From: Caulobacter sp. RHG1 | GTDB lineage: Bacteria > Pseudomonadota > Alphaproteobacteria > Caulobacterales > Caulobacteraceae | Direction of reading: 5' to 3' | NCBI RefSeq assembly: GCF_013181195.1 | Contig: NZ_SMZP01000002.1 | Location: 310,001 to 374,000 of the forward strand | DNA: 64,000 bases | Shown: in pieces, positions 18,601-25,214 of the stretch | Layout of the letters: every line of letters starts with the position of its first letter | How positions within the stretch are numbered: position 1 is the stretch's first letter | Program-made: the position numbers and the translations under genes | The notes under the pieces: model-generated | Seen by the model: the letters and a program-made list of their open reading frames with translations, nothing else | Databases searched by the model: none | Told to the model about the DNA's origin: nothing

Positions 18601-18826
18601 ACTGGTCGGCGCCATAGACGGTGACGGGAATGGCGTCGCGCACGCCGGAACGGGCGATTTGCGAGCCGACGACGGTGATCGCCTCGACGGTCGAGGTTTC
18701 CTCAGCCAGGGACGCGCCCCCGCCGATCAGGGCCAGGGCCAGCGCGCCCCCGCCTACCGAGGCCAGGAGGTTACGGCGCTTGCCGCGCTGCGACGCGACC
18801 GCGCCAGCTTCAAGAGAACGATCCAT
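15698..18826 (-). CDS. TonB-dependent outer membrane receptor
   Basis: This encodes 1042 residues from the ATG at 18824-18826. The open frame extends further upstream, but this start gives the N-terminal leader (hydrophobic run GGGALALALIGGGASLA). A TonB box-like VEAITVVGSQI is followed by a plug with LLLVNGRRSV and LERLEVLRDGAAALYGSDAI, then a barrel with VRGSWSGGFKAPNLEL and a terminal Phe (YVNLSKTF). It resembles the receptor at 3568-6633 in architecture, probably the same subfamily. It heads a minus-strand operon with the propeller-amidohydrolase and the PepSY remnant, suggesting import of a peptide-like or cyclic amide compound that is then hydrolysed. Confidence 0.94.
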   Translation of the reverse strand: MDRSLEAGAVASQRGKRRNLLASVGGGALALALIGGGASLAEETSTVEAITVVGSQIARSGVRDAIPVTVYGADQLDALSVNNGNDLIRSLPEAGDVTWHPTWLNGGNQQNAARGDVASINLRNLGASNTLLLVNGRRSVVHATLQTSDGGVSNVSYNANAIPTYGLERLEVLRDGAAALYGSDAIAGVVNIVTRRDLQGGGLQIQYGKALGTHVNDIEASGYFGRNFAQDRGNISFQFAASKRGALRVSDNWYTATADRRGFFPGTPLEGLSSLDTRSTSTPWGGFFQVLPNVAAGKGVLGAGVPISQNGVRITGATGIFHIQPTVLPGSLGNLGKGLSTDDGQYAGTGDDRDLRYETEQGVEINPATRRLSVFTTARYDVTDDIEAYGEVGYYWASSRMRVASGGVSSTQPIVIPATAYWNPFGALYLPNGTLNPNRLSGLTGVPDSGLPIEIRNYRFADQGLGYAKVTNDQGRLLGGLKGKALGFDWDSALVYSWATADDVGRYLSPTRLALAISRSTPDAYNPFNGGDLSNYGVGDATPGNSDEFFFWGWRKTKTSLALWDLKATKPDLIKLWAGDVGVALGVEFRRETYSDDRDASIDGTLTYTDWYSGAVNPTDLGGTSPTPDSRGDRTVASAFAELAVPLVSPELNIPLVRSLELQLAGRVERYSDVGSVAKPKVAAAWGVFDGLTVRGSWSGGFKAPNLELINGSNLTRRNSATDWIRCEAQVRSTNPQYANVKRYADCANISFPTESYRGGNPNLKPEESTSKSVGFVFRPAFIPSQFGAFTVSADLWQIRQKNVIGILGEQAGLVLDAYYRLTTGQPYGAVKRAALIQEDYDLFAGTGLTPVGQVIGVDDLYQNLLPVTAKGLDLSGQWNLRGTRFGDFLVSVNASQLRSFKQDLLPILQEALAAQQAGKLDPAIIVGTGGAEQVARNGAKPEWKVTSTFVWRYKDLTGRVSSQYIDDVQAGTWPDGSDFIAKGTTLYNASLQYAFKSGLNAEIGGRNIFDKDPPLNASGVYLPTLYQPLGRYLYVNLSKTF

Positions 18827-19161
18827 TCGGCAGAGACCCCCAAGCGAAAACAAGCCCGCAAGAAGATCAGTCCTCCGGAAGCTCTCCAGAACCTGTCGAT
18901 CGTCTTCGGGCGATAGCCTTCGGACGCGCCGCAAGACAGCATCCGCTGCACCGAGAAATGGATGTTTCTAAATCTGCTTTGAAATGATCGCGGAACATAT
19001 GGTTATGGTCGGCACATAGGGATCGATATGCATGCCGACGACTGAGCTTATCGCCTCTGGTTATTTGCGGACGACCTAGGCCGCCCTCACCTTCCCGCGC
19101 CCGTTGCGGCGGTCGCCCGTGACTGTCTAGGCTCGCGCGGGCAAGGAGAGGCGGAGCAGAC
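18827..19161. other. Divergent intergenic region, receptor / gamma-glutamyltransferase
   Basis: This 335-base gap between divergent genes must hold both promoters. I see no convincing -35/-10 pair. The most regular element is a 7-bp inverted repeat, GTCGGCA (19008-19014) and TGCCGAC (19033-19039), which could be an operator. There is no gene that I can support. Confidence 0.5.
19008..19039. promoter_or_regulatory. Inverted repeat, possible operator
   Basis: GTCGGCA and TGCCGAC are separated by 18 bases in the divergent promoter region of the TonB receptor and gamma-glutamyltransferase genes. The arms are short and the spacing long, so chance is possible. Confidence 0.3.
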
Positions 19162-21030
19162 ATGAACCAAGACGATAGAGCCGGCCTCAACCGCCGCGAC
19201 CTGGGCCTGGCCGCCCTGGCCGCTGCCGCGGGTTTGACGCCCGCCGCCGCCCGCGCCCAAGCCCGCCCCGCGCCCGTCGAGCCGACGCGTCTGAAGGCCG
19301 CCGGCGAGACCCTGCGCCCTGAGATCACCGGCACGTTCGGCATCGTCGCCGCTGGCCGCCACTATGCGGTGTCAGCCGGGACGCAGATCCTGGCGGCGGG
19401 CGGCAACGCCACCGACGCGGGCGTGGCCGCCGTGTTCGCCGCGGCGGTGACCGAGTTCTCGCACTTCGGGTTCGGCGGCGAGGCGCCGGCGATGATCTTC
19501 GACGCCAGGAGCCGCAAGATCTCGGTGATCAACGGCCAGGGCTGCGCGCCAGGCCTGGCCACGCCGGCCCTGTTCGCGGCGCAGGGCGTGATCCCCGGCA
19601 ACGGCCCCAATGGCGGCACCGTCCCGGCCGTGGTCGACGCCATGGCCCTGGCGCTGCAACTGAACGGCACGATGACCTTGAGCCAGGTGCTGCAGCCGGC
19701 CATCGCCTTGGCCGACGGCTTCGCCATGTACGGCTTCCTGCGCGGCGTGCTGATCAGCCAGCGCAAGGCCACCGAGACATGGCCCGCGTCCAAGGCGGTC
19801 TACTATCCGGAGGGCCGCGTCGCCGAGGTCGGCGAGATTTTCCGTCAGCCGGCCCTAGCCAAGACGCTACGGACAATCGCGGCGGCCGACGCCGAGGCCT
19901 TCGCGGCGAGCAAGGACCGTGACAAGGCCATCGAGGCCGGCCGCGACGCCTTCTACAAGGGCGACATCGCTCGCCGCATCGCCGCGGCGGTCGAGCAGGA
20001 CGGCGGCGCGCTGCGCTATGACGACCTGGCCCGCTATCGCGGCAAGGTCGAGGCGCCCGCCACCACCGACTTCTACGGCTGCACGGTCTGCAAGCCCGGC
20101 TTCTGGAGCCAGGGTCCGGCCCTGCTGATGACGCTGAACATCCTCGAGGCCGCCGACATTCGCGGCAAGACGCCCTATGGCGTCGAGCACCTGCATCTGG
20201 TCGCCGAGGCGTTCAAGCTGGCCTTCGACGACCGCAACGCCCACTTCGGCGACCCGGCCTTCGTGACCCCACCGGTGCAGGGCCTGCTGTCCAAGGCCTA
20301 TGCGTCCGAACGCGCCAAGCTGATCGGAACCGCCGCTTCGCTGGAGCATCGCTACGGCGATCCCTACACCTTCGACGCCAAGGCCAAGCGGCCCAAGGGC
20401 CCGCGCTTCACCCCGCACCGGCAGGAAAAGACCGGCCCGACGGCCGACACCACCGCCATCGAGGTGGTCGACAAGGACGGCAACCTGTTCAGCTGCACGC
20501 CCAGCTCGGGTTGGCTGCTGGGCGGGGCCTATGTGGCCGGCGACACCGGCGTGCCGCTCAGCAACCGGATGACGGTCTTCGATCTCGACCCGGCCAGCCC
20601 CAATGTGCTGGCGCCCTACAAGCGGCCGCGCACCACCCTGTCGCCGTCGCTCGTGCTCAAGGACGGCGCGCCGTTCCTGGCCATCGGCACACCCGGCGGC
20701 GACAACCAGGACCAGCAGATCTGCAACGTGCTGCTGAACCTGCTGGTGTTCGGCATGGGCCTGCAGCAGGCCATCGAGGCGCCGCGCATCAACTCCAACC
20801 ACTTCCACAACTCGTTCGGCGACAAGAAGGACGAGCCCGGCGTGCTGGAGATCGAGGATCGCGTCGCCCCCGACGTCCGCCAGGCCCTGACCGATCGCGG
20901 CCACAAGCTGGACGTGCTGGGGCCGTTCGGCGTCTCGACCGGTATCGTTGCTGTCGGCCCGGCGCCGGGTCAGCCCAGCTTGAGGGGGGCGGCCGACGTG
21001 CGCCGCGAACGCTATGTCTTTGGCTGGTGA
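19162..21030 (+). CDS. Gamma-glutamyltransferase family protein (first of a tandem pair)
   Basis: This 622-residue protein begins with a Tat-like twin-arginine leader (GLNRRDLGLAALAAAAG...ARAQ). It shows gamma-glutamyltransferase features: GGNATDAGVAA near the N-terminus, the small-subunit start with the likely autoprocessing Thr in TADTTAIEVVDKDGN, and TPGGDNQDQQ. These are N-terminal-nucleophile hydrolases that self-cleave into two chains and release or transfer gamma-glutamyl groups from glutathione and related peptides in the periplasm. The Tat-like leader suggests export after folding. The second family member begins four bases downstream. Both may act with the divergent receptor-amidohydrolase unit. 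Confidence 0.9.
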   Translation: MNQDDRAGLNRRDLGLAALAAAAGLTPAAARAQARPAPVEPTRLKAAGETLRPEITGTFGIVAAGRHYAVSAGTQILAAGGNATDAGVAAVFAAAVTEFSHFGFGGEAPAMIFDARSRKISVINGQGCAPGLATPALFAAQGVIPGNGPNGGTVPAVVDAMALALQLNGTMTLSQVLQPAIALADGFAMYGFLRGVLISQRKATETWPASKAVYYPEGRVAEVGEIFRQPALAKTLRTIAAADAEAFAASKDRDKAIEAGRDAFYKGDIARRIAAAVEQDGGALRYDDLARYRGKVEAPATTDFYGCTVCKPGFWSQGPALLMTLNILEAADIRGKTPYGVEHLHLVAEAFKLAFDDRNAHFGDPAFVTPPVQGLLSKAYASERAKLIGTAASLEHRYGDPYTFDAKAKRPKGPRFTPHRQEKTGPTADTTAIEVVDKDGNLFSCTPSSGWLLGGAYVAGDTGVPLSNRMTVFDLDPASPNVLAPYKRPRTTLSPSLVLKDGAPFLAIGTPGGDNQDQQICNVLLNLLVFGMGLQQAIEAPRINSNHFHNSFGDKKDEPGVLEIEDRVAPDVRQALTDRGHKLDVLGPFGVSTGIVAVGPAPGQPSLRGAADVRRERYVFGW

Positions 21031-21034
21031 TCCC

Positions 21035-22906
21035 ATGACCGACCCGATGAATACCGAAGGCCTGGCGCGTCGCCGCCTACTGACCCTGGGCGCGGCCGGC
21101 GCGCTGGCGGGCGCCCTGCCCGCTTCGGCCGCGTGGGCGCAGAGCGGCGAGGCCGCGCCCGACGCCCCGCAATCGGCCCCACGCGACGTCGCCGCCCACC
21201 GCATCGAGGTTCCCGGACCCAATGGCGTGGTCACGGCCGGCCATCCCCTGGCCGCCAGCGCAGGCCTGCGCATGCTGATCCAGGGCGGCAGCGCCGCCGA
21301 CGCCGCGGTGGCGGCCATGGCGGTGCTCAATGTCGTCGAGCCTTGGGCGTCCAGCGCCGCGGGCAACGGCTATGCGACGGTGTTCGAGGCCAAGACCAAG
21401 GCGGTGCGCAATCTCAGCTTCGCCGGCGCCGCGCCTCAAGGGCTGGATCCCGCGACGATCACGCCCGCCGATCTGGATTGGGGCCCCAAGGCCGCGGCCA
21501 CGCCGGGCGCGTTCGGCGGCTGGATCGCGCTGGCCTCGCGCCATGGGCGGTTGTCGTTGAAGCAGCTCTTGGAGCCGGCCATCGGCTACGCGCGCGACGG
21601 CCACGCGCTGGAGGCCTCGATCGCCCGCACCATCGCCCGCGCCGCACCTCGGCTGGCCCAGTTTCCGACCACCGCCGCGATCTTCCTGCCCGGCGGCCAG
21701 CCGCCGGCCCCGGGCGCGATCTTCCGCAATCCCGATCTGGCCAGGACCTTCGAGACCCTGGTCGCGGCCGAGCAGACAGCGCTGAAGGGCGGCGCGGATC
21801 GCGCCCGCGCCTTGCAGGCCGCCCATGACGCCTTCTACGCCGGACCGATCGCGGCCGAGCTCGATCGCTTCTATCGCCAGGCCGGCGGCCTGCTGCGCAA
21901 GGCGGACCTGACCGCCTACCAACCGCACTGGAGCGATCCGGTGACGACCTCCTATCGCGGCTACCAGGTGTTCAGCTCGCCCCCGGCCTCGCGCGGCGGG
22001 CTGGAGGTGTGCCAGCAACTGAATCTGCTGGAAGACTTCGAGATCGCCCGCCTGCCGCGCCTGTCGGCGGCCTCGCTGCACTTGCAGATCGAGGCCATCA
22101 AGCTGGCCAAGGCCGATATCTATCCGTACGTCACCGATCCCGCCTCGCTCCGCGTCCCGGTGACCGGCCTGCTGTCCAAGGCCTATGCGGCGCAGCGGCG
22201 AGGCCTGATCCAGGCCGAGCGCGCGATCGCCTTTCCGGGTCCGGGCGACCTTCGGCCCTTTGATCCGACAGCGCCCGCGCCGCCGGCCGCGCCCGCGCCG
22301 GTCGCCGACGAGGCCTCGCGGTTCTCGGACACCACCAGCCTGTCGGTCGTCGATCGCGACGGCAATGTCGTGGCCGTCACGGTCACAGTCGGCGGCGGCT
22401 TCGGCACCGGGGTCGTGGCCGGAAGCACGGGCCTGCTGTTCAACAACGGCATGCGCCGCGGCTCGACCTCGCCCTATCCAGACACCGTCAACTATGTGGC
22501 GCCGGGGCGCGTGCCGGTGCTCAACAACGCCCCCACGATCGTGACCCGCGACGGCCGCTTCCATCTGAGCCTGGGATCGCCCGGCGGCGAAACCATCGGC
22601 CAGACCCAGTTCCAGCTGCTGGTCAGCCTGCTCGACTACGAGGTCCCGTTGCAGGAGGCGATCGAGGCGCCGCGTTTCGCCCTGGCGGCCAAGCCCAGCT
22701 TCTATCGCCCGGGCGCGGCGATCCAGGTGCAGGCCGAGTCCCGCATCGCCGGCGAGACCCTGGCCCAATTGCGAGCCCTGGGCCATCAGATCGCCGTCGC
22801 CGGCCCCTACGCCATCGGCAGCCTGCAGGCGATCCGGGTGAAGGGCTCGGGCGCCTGGACCGCCGGCGCCGATCCCCGGCGCATGGCCGCTGCGGTCGGA
22901 TGGTGA
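21035..22906 (+). CDS. Gamma-glutamyltransferase family protein (second of a tandem pair)
   Basis: This encodes 623 residues from the ATG at 21035. An ATG at 21014 in the same frame would overlap the previous gene by 17 bases and cannot be excluded. The leader is twin-arginine-like (LARRRLLTLGAAGALAG...AAWAQ). Family motifs include GGSAADAAVAAMAVLNVVEP, the predicted processing site SDTTSLSVVDRDGN and GSPGGETIGQ. It is clearly divergent from its upstream paralogue, so this is an old duplication or two acquisitions rather than a recent copy. Probable role: periplasmic hydrolysis of gamma-glutamyl or acyl-amide compounds such as cephalosporin-acylase-like substrates. Confidence 0.9.
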   Translation: MTDPMNTEGLARRRLLTLGAAGALAGALPASAAWAQSGEAAPDAPQSAPRDVAAHRIEVPGPNGVVTAGHPLAASAGLRMLIQGGSAADAAVAAMAVLNVVEPWASSAAGNGYATVFEAKTKAVRNLSFAGAAPQGLDPATITPADLDWGPKAAATPGAFGGWIALASRHGRLSLKQLLEPAIGYARDGHALEASIARTIARAAPRLAQFPTTAAIFLPGGQPPAPGAIFRNPDLARTFETLVAAEQTALKGGADRARALQAAHDAFYAGPIAAELDRFYRQAGGLLRKADLTAYQPHWSDPVTTSYRGYQVFSSPPASRGGLEVCQQLNLLEDFEIARLPRLSAASLHLQIEAIKLAKADIYPYVTDPASLRVPVTGLLSKAYAAQRRGLIQAERAIAFPGPGDLRPFDPTAPAPPAAPAPVADEASRFSDTTSLSVVDRDGNVVAVTVTVGGGFGTGVVAGSTGLLFNNGMRRGSTSPYPDTVNYVAPGRVPVLNNAPTIVTRDGRFHLSLGSPGGETIGQTQFQLLVSLLDYEVPLQEAIEAPRFALAAKPSFYRPGAAIQVQAESRIAGETLAQLRALGHQIAVAGPYAIGSLQAIRVKGSGAWTAGADPRRMAAAVGW

Positions 22907-22932
22907 GCCGCCCCGCTTATAGATGGGAAGCC

Positions 22933-22964
22933 TTGCCTTATAACCGCAGAGGGCCCGCTAAAGC
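22933..22964 (+). promoter_or_regulatory. Possible sRNA promoter
   Basis: GCTAAAGC (22957-22964) closely matches the Caulobacter housekeeping -10 consensus GCTANAWC. A possible -35 is TTGCCT (22933-22938), 18 bases upstream, longer spacing than usual. A start site near 22969-22972 would give an RNA of about 130 nt ending at the terminator at 23098. Confidence 0.35.
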
Positions 22965-22968
22965 CGAC

Positions 22969-23098
22969 CCCAGGTTTTCTAGATTTGAGCAACAGCGCAC
23001 CGGGCCTAGACAAGATCCGTGAAGCGCCATCGCTTCTGCCCTTCCTGGGCGTTTCCTCCTCGAAACTAAGCCCGGCCGCGTGTCGGGCTTTTCTTTTT
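22969..23098 (+). ncRNA. Probable trans-acting small RNA (CCUCC-loop type)
   Basis: The 323-base gap 22907-23229 has no plausible gene but contains a structured unit. A perfect 6-bp hairpin GAAGCG-CCAT-CGCTTC (23021-23036) is followed by an apparently unpaired GGGCGTTTCCTCCTCG (23047-23062), then a strong intrinsic terminator. An exposed UUUCCUCC segment is complementary to Shine-Dalgarno sequences and typical of alphaproteobacterial regulators that block translation. The layout recalls the SuhB/MmgR family, but I cannot confirm membership. Start inferred from the -10 element at 22957-22964. An extended 3' UTR of the upstream gene is the alternative. Confidence 0.5.
23068..23098 (+). terminator. 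Intrinsic terminator
   Basis: Stem AAGCCCG (23068-23074) pairs perfectly with CGGGCTT (23084-23090) and is followed by TTTTCTTTTT. This is the clearest rho-independent terminator in the window; it ends the candidate sRNA. Confidence 0.8.
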
Positions 23099-23229
23099 AC
23101 CGCAAGCGTCCCTCCAGACACCATCGCGGCTCTGCTTGCGGCGGTTTCGGGATGATCATGTTTGCTTTTCGATAGAGGAGATTATTGCGCCTGCAGCCGG
23201 CGTGAAGCGCACACTGGACTGCAGGGTGG

Positions 23230-24135
23230 TCATGGCAGCGCGACGCCGCGGCTGGCCGTCAGCACAGCGTACCACTGCGCGCGCGTGAAACGCACCGTCA
23301 GGGCCTGCGCCGCCTCGCGGATGCGTTCGACTTTTTGCGAGCCGATGATCGGGATCGGCCGGGCGGGATGGGCGATGATCCAGGCATAGGCGGCGGCGGC
23401 CCGGCTGACGCCGTGCGTTTCGGCCACGACATCCAGCGCCGCGATCACCGCCTGGGCGCGATCGTCGCCCCCGCCCAGGCGTCCGCCCGCCAGCGGCGAC
23501 CAGGCCAGGACGCCGAGGCCGTGTTGCAGCGCCTGGTCCAGCACGCCGTCCGACAGCGGTTCGATGGCCAGGGCCGAGAACTCCGGCTGGATGCTGGCCA
23601 GCGGGAAGTCGAGATGGGCCTGCAGGGCCGAAACCTGCGACGGCGCGTAGTTCGACACCCCGACCTCGCCGATCTTGCCGGCCTCGCGCAGCCGCGTCAG
23701 GGCGTCCGCCGTCTCCGCTGGATGGGCCAGGCTGTCGGGGCGGTGGACCTGGTAGAGGTCGATGTGCTCGACGCCCAGCCGACGCAGCGAGGCCTCGCAG
23801 GCCTGCGTGAGATAGGCGGCCGAGGAATCGTAGGGCACGCCGAGGACGATGCCGCCTTTGGAGGCCAAGACCATGCGGGCGCGCAGCGACGGCGCCTGCC
23901 GCAGCACCTGGCCCAGCAAGGCCTCGGCCGAGCCGAAGCCTTGCGGCGTGTCGACGCCGTAGATGTCGGCGGTGTCCAGCAGGGTCAGGCCGGTGTCCAG
24001 CGCGGTCTCGACCAGGGCCTGGGCGTCATCCACCGACTCGCCCTTGAAGCGCCACATGCCCCAGGCCAGCGGGGAAGCGGTCAGGGCGCTCTGGCCCAGG
24101 ACGCGCGGCGCGCTGGGGTCTTGGCGATCGGTCAT
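23230..24135 (-). CDS. Aldo/keto reductase
   Basis: This 301-residue protein has the normal AKR length. Catalytic Asp and Tyr lie in LLDTADIYG near the N-terminus; AKR strands follow with Lys in LASKGG, His in LYQVHRPD, and a C-terminal cofactor segment PIIGSQKVERI. It resembles the YdhF-like subgroup of (TIM)-barrel NADPH-dependent oxidoreductases reducing aldehydes or ketones in the cytoplasm. It lies downstream of the esterase gene on the same strand (35-base gap) and is probably co-transcribed. No signal peptide. Confidence 0.92.
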   Translation of the reverse strand: MTDRQDPSAPRVLGQSALTASPLAWGMWRFKGESVDDAQALVETALDTGLTLLDTADIYGVDTPQGFGSAEALLGQVLRQAPSLRARMVLASKGGIVLGVPYDSSAAYLTQACEASLRRLGVEHIDLYQVHRPDSLAHPAETADALTRLREAGKIGEVGVSNYAPSQVSALQAHLDFPLASIQPEFSALAIEPLSDGVLDQALQHGLGVLAWSPLAGGRLGGGDDRAQAVIAALDVVAETHGVSRAAAAYAWIIAHPARPIPIIGSQKVERIREAAQALTVRFTRAQWYAVLTASRGVALP

Positions 24136-24170
24136 GGGCGCTCTTTCGTCGATAACGAGGTGGAAATCGA

Positions 24171-25049
24171 TCAGGTCTTGGCCGGCTTAACCGAGGCGAG
24201 CCAGGTCAGGAAGAGCCCCGGCCAAGCCGCCGCCGACGACCCTGTCGGCGCGCGCAGACCAAAGCCGTGTCCGCCCTGCTCGAAGACATGCAGCGCGGCC
24301 TCAGCCCCCGCCGCCTTCCAGGCCTGGAAGGCCTGAAGGCTGTTGTCCACCGACACGCGCGCGTCGTCGGCGGCGTGGAACAGGAACGCGGGCGGCGGCG
24401 CCTTGGGCGGGCCGGAATAGAGCGCCCGGCGCGGCGAGGCGGGAACGGTCAGATAGGGATAGCCCAGCCCCAGGAAGTCGATACGCAGCGGCGCCCGGTC
24501 GGCCGCGTCGACCGGCGCATAGGCGATCTCGTCCGCGCGGCTCGTCAGAGCGGCGGCGATCGTGCCACCAGCCGAGAACCCCAGCACCCCGATCCGCTTG
24601 GCGCCGGTGCGCGCGGCCAGGATCCGCAAGGCTCTGGCCGCGTCATGCAGCATCACGTCCTGCCCGGCCGCCCAGCCATCGCCGGGCAGGCGATAAAGCA
24701 ACGCGCCGGCCGCATAGCCCGCGCCGGCCAGCCACTGGCAGACCTCCTCGCCCTCCTTGTCGAACACCACGCGGTTGAACGCCCCGCCGGCGATCACCAG
24801 CACGGCGGTGTCGGACGCGCGATCAGGCTGATGCACGCTGAGGCGTGGCTCACGGACGCCGGAAATGTCCCGACCCTTGTGGCCCTGGTCATCGACCACG
24901 CGCACGGTCTCCTGGACGGTGACGCCGGCGCCGCCGGGCGCGCCCGCGGGCCATAGCAGGATCGTTTCAGGCAATGCGGCCTTCGCCAAGGCCGGGGCTG
25001 AAAGGCTCGAAACACCAAGCCCGCCAGCAAGAAGGGCGCGTCTGTTCAT
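24171..25049 (-). CDS. Exported alpha/beta hydrolase (acetyl-esterase-like)
   Basis: This encodes 292 residues from the ATG at 25047-25049, which has a GGAG Shine-Dalgarno; an ATG 12 bases upstream is possible. It has a leader with Arg-Arg (MNRRALLAGGLGVSSLSA...ALAKA), an oxyanion-hole GGG-like segment (VIAGGAFNRVVFDKEGEEV) and a nucleophile elbow GFSAGG. Downstream Asp and His occur in HAADDARVS and EQGGHGFG. This fits the esterase/lipase and acetyl-xylan-esterase-like group active on acylated sugars or small esters. It is divergent from the receptor operon at 25215, so the two may share an operator (25108-25128). Confidence 0.85.
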   Translation of the reverse strand: MNRRALLAGGLGVSSLSAPALAKAALPETILLWPAGAPGGAGVTVQETVRVVDDQGHKGRDISGVREPRLSVHQPDRASDTAVLVIAGGAFNRVVFDKEGEEVCQWLAGAGYAAGALLYRLPGDGWAAGQDVMLHDAARALRILAARTGAKRIGVLGFSAGGTIAAALTSRADEIAYAPVDAADRAPLRIDFLGLGYPYLTVPASPRRALYSGPPKAPPPAFLFHAADDARVSVDNSLQAFQAWKAAGAEAALHVFEQGGHGFGLRAPTGSSAAAWPGLFLTWLASVKPAKT

Positions 25050-25107
25050 GCAGATCTCCATCAGCCAATCCGCACGTAACAGAGATCACCGTTACCCCGC
25101 TTTTTAA

Positions 25108-25128
25108 AATCCTATAAATCCTATAGGA
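25108..25128. promoter_or_regulatory. Tandem repeat/palindrome, candidate operator
   Basis: AATCCTATA is repeated head-to-tail (25108-25116, 25117-25125). The second copy runs into a perfect 10-bp palindrome, TCCTATAGGA (25119-25128). It lies in an AT-rich patch between the divergent esterase and TonB receptor genes, where a shared regulator would bind. No regulator gene is adjacent, so the binding protein is unknown. Confidence 0.55.
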
Positions 25129-25214
25129 AAAATTGCATAACCTCGTGATCGCCCCTCACGCTACTCCGCAAGCCTCACAGGCCGGCCGTGGCCAAGCGCG
25201 TTGGGGGAGTTTTC

